DNA from: an uncultured Pigmentiphaga sp.
GTDB lineage: Bacteria > Pseudomonadota > Gammaproteobacteria > Burkholderiales > Burkholderiaceae_B
DNA length: 16,628 nucleotides
Direction of reading: 5' to 3'
Assembly: GCA_937891425.1 (NCBI GenBank)
Contig: CALAGD010000040.1
Coordinates: forward strand, 1-16,628
In this document: positions 14,179-16,628 of the stretch, piece after piece
How positions within the stretch are numbered: position 1 is the stretch's first letter
Layout of the letters: the number at the start of each line of letters is the position of its first letter
Made by a program: the position numbers and the translations under genes
Notes under the pieces: generated by a model
What the model was told of the DNA's origin: nothing
What the model saw: the letters and a program-made list of their open reading frames with translations, nothing else
The model's database searches: none

Positions 14179-14844
14179 ATGGGCAAGTTTGTGAACGCAA
14201 CGGCATCCGATGGCCATCAGCTGCAGGTATGGATGGATGGTCCGGAGGATGCTACGGCGGGCATTGTCCTGGTGCAGGAAATCTTCGGCGTCAACAATCA
14301 TATTCGCAACATGTGCGCGAAGTTTGCGCAGCAGGGTTACCGCGTTGCGGCTCCAGCACTGTTCGACCGCATCGAACGCGGCATCGAGCTGGGATATGCC
14401 GGCGACGACTTCCAGCGCGCGTTGGGCCTCATGAAGCAGCTGTCGTTTGACACCGCCCTGCTCGACGTAGAAGCGGCCGCCGGACTGCTGCCCGAGGGGC
14501 CGCGTGGCATCGTTGGGTATTGCTACGGCGGCTCGGTTGCGTTCCTGGCTGCAGGGCGCCCCGGCCTGGTGAAGGCGGCCGTGGGCTGGTACGGCGGGGC
14601 GATCGCCCGCGTTCGCGACACCAGGTTGCTATGCCCTGTCCAGCTGCATTTCGGTGCGCTCGACAAGGCCATACCGCTTTCGGATGTCGATCTCATCCGG
14701 GAAGCGCAGCCGCAGGCCGAGATTTACGTGTACCAGAATGCCGAGCACGGCTTCGGGTGCGATGAGCGGGCCACATACAACGCAGAGGCCGCGGCCCTGG
14801 CACAGGCGCGTACCGATGAGTTCTTCAGGAAACACCTCGTCTAG
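14179..14844 (+). CDS. Dienelactone hydrolase family protein (alpha/beta hydrolase)
   Basis: A 221-residue single-domain alpha/beta hydrolase. Family members open dienelactones made during chlorocatechol degradation, though many relatives have other ester or lactone substrates. The nucleophile elbow is GIVGYCYGGSVA with cysteine C115 as nucleophile. The aspartate is D162 in LHFGALDKAIP and the histidine is H190 in NAEHGFGCD, giving the Cys-Asp-His triad of the family. E34 in VLVQEIFGVN matches the glutamate that tunes the cysteine in studied enzymes. The length fits (family about 230-240). CGGAGGA (14169-14175) lies 3 nt before the chosen ATG; the frame is open 16 codons further up without a ribosome site. 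It is 91 bp after the Rieske gene with a stable hairpin between, so the two are probably one operon. Confidence 0.9.
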   Translation: MGKFVNATASDGHQLQVWMDGPEDATAGIVLVQEIFGVNNHIRNMCAKFAQQGYRVAAPALFDRIERGIELGYAGDDFQRALGLMKQLSFDTALLDVEAAAGLLPEGPRGIVGYCYGGSVAFLAAGRPGLVKAAVGWYGGAIARVRDTRLLCPVQLHFGALDKAIPLSDVDLIREAQPQAEIYVYQNAEHGFGCDERATYNAEAAALAQARTDEFFRKHLV

Positions 14845-14925
14845 GGCGGCAGCGGGTCATGGAGGCGGCAGGCTGGCGTGCGTGAGCAAGCCAGGTGCCG
14901 CGCGGGCAGGGCTCGCACTGGGGCG

Positions 14926-14949
14926 GCCGGAACTCCGGTCGTCCTTTTT
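14926..14949 (+). terminator. Possible terminator after the hydrolase gene
   Basis: GCCGG (14926-14930) and CCGGT (14935-14939) can form a 5-bp stem over AACT, followed five bases later by TTTTT (14945-14949). It lies between the convergent hydrolase and tetR genes. The stem is short and offset from the T-run, so this is a weak call. Confidence 0.4.
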
Positions 14950-14961
14950 CATGCGTGTTGT

Positions 14962-15645
14962 TCAGCTTGCAGCGGATTGCCGTGCTCGTGCTTTGGCCTG
15001 GCGCGTGGCCGTCTTGCGCGAGGTTGCTTTCGCCTGTGCAGGCAAAGCTTCAGGCCGGTAGTGCACGCCCGCCAGGAAACGGTCGACGGCGGCGGTTACC
15101 CAACGCTCGAGTTGTGTCCTGGACGGCACCTCGGCGGGGTTGAACAGTGCCCGCAATCGCAGCGGACCCGCACATGAGCCCATGAACTGGTCGGCAGCCA
15201 TGCGCGTGTCGTCGACTTCGATGGCACCGCGTGCTTTCCATTCCTCGAGATAGGCAGCCAGCGCATTGCCTACCCGTTGCGCGCCTGCCTGGTGGAAGCT
15301 GCGGGCCAGGTCCGGAAAGCGTGCCGATTCCGAGACTACCAGCCGGTAGATGTCCAGCGCCTGGGGCGACAGGATGAGGTGCACGTACTCGCGCGCCAGT
15401 TCAGTGAGGGTTTCGCGCGGATCGCGTCCTTTCTTCAGCGAAGTTTCCAGGGTGTTCGTAAGCTGGCCGCTTGTCTGGACAATTATGAGCGAAAACAGGG
15501 CTTCCTTGCTTTCGAAGTGCTTGTATATGGTGCGTTTGGACACGCCCGCGCATGCCGCGATTTCATCTACCGTAGCTGCGGCGAAACCGCGGCCCAGAAA
15601 CACTTTCGATGCAGCCTGAACAATGGCCTCGGCCTTGCGCGACAT
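14962..15645 (-). CDS. TetR/AcrR-family transcriptional regulator with basic tail
   Basis: A 227-residue DNA-binding repressor. The N-terminal helix-turn-helix is clear: RKAEAIVQAASKVFLGRGF, then TVDEIAACAGVSKRTIYKHFESKEALF (about residues 25-51). The ligand-binding domain that follows (about 60-195) resembles the AefR-like C-domain. An AGGAGA lies about 9 nt before the ATG at 15643-15645; a TTG start 19 codons upstream is open but lacks support and would overlap the control region. Residues 200-227 are an Ala/Gln-rich tail with seven Lys/Arg, unusual for TetR proteins. The gene converges with the hydrolase gene. A palindromic site upstream of it recurs before the Rieske gene, so it probably represses itself and the Rieske-hydrolase pair until an aromatic-type ligand binds. 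The ligand is unknown. Confidence 0.92.
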   Translation of the reverse strand: MSRKAEAIVQAASKVFLGRGFAAATVDEIAACAGVSKRTIYKHFESKEALFSLIIVQTSGQLTNTLETSLKKGRDPRETLTELAREYVHLILSPQALDIYRLVVSESARFPDLARSFHQAGAQRVGNALAAYLEEWKARGAIEVDDTRMAADQFMGSCAGPLRLRALFNPAEVPSRTQLERWVTAAVDRFLAGVHYRPEALPAQAKATSRKTATRQAKARARQSAAS

Positions 15646-15710
15646 TAGGGTTTCTCCTGATGCTCGGACGTCATTTTGCAGCAGGAAACGCCGATCTGGC
15701 AATACGCGAG

Positions 15711-15732
15711 CAGTAAACCATCAAGTATACTC
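15711..15732. promoter_or_regulatory. Palindromic operator upstream of tetR, second copy
   Basis: The site reads C-AGTAAAC-CA-TC-A-AGT-A-TACTC and matches the site at 12862-12883 at 17 of 22 positions. Its outer arms AGTA-n-AC and GT-n-TACT are palindromic. Read on the minus strand it contains TATACT (15726-15731 reversed), a 5/6 match to a -10 box for tetR, so binding would give autorepression. It is also about 150 bp upstream of the binding-protein gene on the plus strand and could affect both directions. Confidence 0.65.
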
Positions 15733-15880
15733 TCACCAGCATTCGACCTGCGTCGGGGCTATTGAACCTGTATCGTCAGCGTCCTGCAAGGCGCACTACA
15801 AGAAGGGTATCCCGCACTGGGCAGAGGGCCCCGGGCCTTGCGTACGAATGTTCAAGTAATCAGAATCAGTGGAGGAGCTC

Positions 15881-16573
15881 ATGAAACTGGCAGTCGTATT
15901 GCGCACGGCCGTATTCGCCTTCTGTGCCGGGACCCTGTCGCTGACGGTGAATGCGGAACTTGCCGACAGCTACGAGAAAGTCATCGAACGGGCCAGACAG
16001 GAAGGCGAGATTCATTTCATGGCCAGCGGTGAAACATTCGGCGGGCAAGAGGCCATGACGCGCCTGGAGCAGGCGTTCAACAAAAAGTACGGTACAAATA
16101 TCAGGCTGCGATTTACGCCAGGGCCCTCCATGCCGGCCATGGCGGCCCGTCTGCAACAGGAGGCCAAGTCGGGTGCTGCCGCCAGCGCTGATCTGTACCT
16201 GGGCAATCTGGCCAGCATTGCGGCGCTGAACCGCGAAAATGTACTTACAAACATACAATGGGCCGACCTGTTCCCTGAAGTGGATCCCGCAGCGGAAATT
16301 TCCAAGGGCTAGGGGGTGCTGGTGCGTACCAGCATCTCGGGCATCGTCTACAACACCGACATCATCGACCCAAAATCGGCGCCTGCTTCCTACGATGATC
16401 TGGTGGACCCGGAAAAGTCGAAGGCCTGGAAAGGGCGGCTCGCGGCCCCGCCCTATCACGACTGGCTGGCGGCGCAGTCGCTGGTGCGTCCGCGCGAGGA
16501 GCTTGTCGAATACGCACAGAAGGTGGCCTCCCAGGTGTCGGGGTTTCTGCGCTATGGTGAAGAAGAGCGCGTG
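15881..16573 (+). pseudogene. Disrupted periplasmic ABC-type solute-binding protein gene
   Basis: The gene starts with a strong GGAGGAG (15871-15877) before an ATG and a signal peptide (MKLAVVLRT, a hydrophobic core, TVNA, cleavage near residue 25). It continues with ARQEGEIHFMASG, ADLYLGNLASIAALNRENV and, later, ISGIVYNTDIIDPKSAPASYDDLVDPEK and WKGRLAAPP. This is the pattern of iron/polyamine-type extracellular binding proteins, normally about 340 residues. After 143 codons an in-frame TAG (16310-16312) interrupts it, and the same frame then continues for 87 good codons. At about 16574 family-like sequence ends and an IS200/IS605-type end begins. So the gene carries a nonsense mutation and a 3' truncation. 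The first lesion could be a sequencing error; the second cannot be explained that way. No permease or ATPase gene is visible. The original ligand is unknown. Confidence 0.82.
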
Positions 16574-16628
16574 TTGACATCCTCCCCGGCCTTAAGGCTG
16601 GGGATTCCTACGGAGTGTTGCGTTGATC
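16574..16628 (-). mobile_element. End of an IS200/IS605-family (TnpB-type) element, running off the window
   Basis: The last 55 bp begin TTGACATCCTCCCC and contain a hairpin (16584-16603: CCCCGGCC, loop TTAA, GGCTGGGG with one G-T pair) followed by GATTCCTACGGAG. Read on the minus strand this gives GGAATCCCC, a GC hairpin, then GGGGAGGATGTCAA. That is the conserved right-end pattern I know from tnpB-carrying IS200/IS605 (IS1341-type) elements. These lack terminal inverted repeats and use subterminal hairpins. The transposase gene would lie beyond 16628 on the minus strand, reading toward the interrupted binding-protein gene. No target duplication is expected for this family. The call rests on remembered sequence pattern, with no search. 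Confidence 0.7.
16584..16603. repeat. Subterminal hairpin of the IS200/IS605-type end
   Basis: CCCCGGCC and GGCTGGGG pair over a TTAA loop (8-bp stem, one G-T pair; the loop bases can also pair). In this family such hairpins are recognised by the TnpA transposase, and in tnpB elements the transcribed right end forms the omega RNA scaffold. Confidence 0.7.

Noticed and set aside
15762..15855. TTGAAC and GTTCAA as an inverted pair upstream of the binding-protein gene
   Set aside because: They are six-base arms about 80 bp apart, expected by chance.
16310..16312. TAG read as pyrrolysine or programmed readthrough
   Set aside because: Pyrrolysine is not known from this kind of bacterium, no readthrough signal is visible, and the gene is truncated anyway; a nonsense mutation or sequencing error is simpler.
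1..16628. CRISPR array, tRNA, rRNA or replication origin
   Set aside because: No regularly spaced repeats, cloverleaf-like segments or rRNA signatures were recognised by reading both strands; this was by eye, without tRNAscan or covariance models.

Overview
The window (16,628 bp, roughly 60-65% G+C) looks like chromosome of a beta-proteobacterium of the Alcaligenaceae type (Bordetella/Achromobacter/Pusillimonas relatives). I base this on the ArgC sequence as I remember its relatives, on a Bug-type (Bordetella uptake gene) periplasmic receptor, and on the mix of aromatic-degradation and hydroxyacid genes with LysR and TetR regulators. No search could be run, so the genus is not fixed.

Layout from left to right. 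(1) Positions 1-1375, minus strand: housekeeping end, with argC (arginine biosynthesis) followed after 11 bp by the start of a membrane-anchored coiled-coil protein cut by the window edge. (2) 1376-1799: a gene-free divergent control region with a sigma70-like argC promoter, an extended -10 for lysR and a 12-bp tandem repeat. (3) 1800-4474: a LysR regulator (plus) converging on a flavin-dependent aromatic hydroxylase (minus), with terminator hairpins between them. (4) 4475-4684: an AT-rich control region with a near-perfect 23-bp palindrome and a motif shared with the lysR promoter. (5) 4685-10875, minus strand: a probable transcription unit 2-hydroxyacid dehydrogenase - Bug receptor - glcD - glcE - glcF, that is, uptake and oxidation of glycolate or a related 2-hydroxyacid. 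(6) 11153-12649, plus: a clade-3-like catalase with a strong terminator. (7) 12921-14844, plus: a Rieske oxygenase and a dienelactone-hydrolase-family enzyme, followed by a convergent TetR regulator (14962-15645). (8) 15881-16573, plus: an ABC-type periplasmic binding protein gene that is broken twice, by an in-frame TAG and by what looks like the right end of an IS200/IS605 (TnpB-type) element in the last 55 bp.

The best regulatory signal is a palindromic site found in two places: just upstream of the Rieske gene, abutting a TTGACA, and just upstream of tetR. The copies agree at 17 of 22 positions, which makes the TetR protein a likely local repressor of both itself and the oxygenase/hydrolase pair. 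A weaker parallel case links the LysR regulator to the flavin hydroxylase. The hydroxylase, Rieske enzyme and hydrolase suggest aromatic catabolism. GlcDEF with the dehydrogenase would handle 2-hydroxy/2-oxo acids, and catalase would remove peroxide. The substrates cannot be read from the sequence. I found no rRNA, tRNA, CRISPR array or replication origin.
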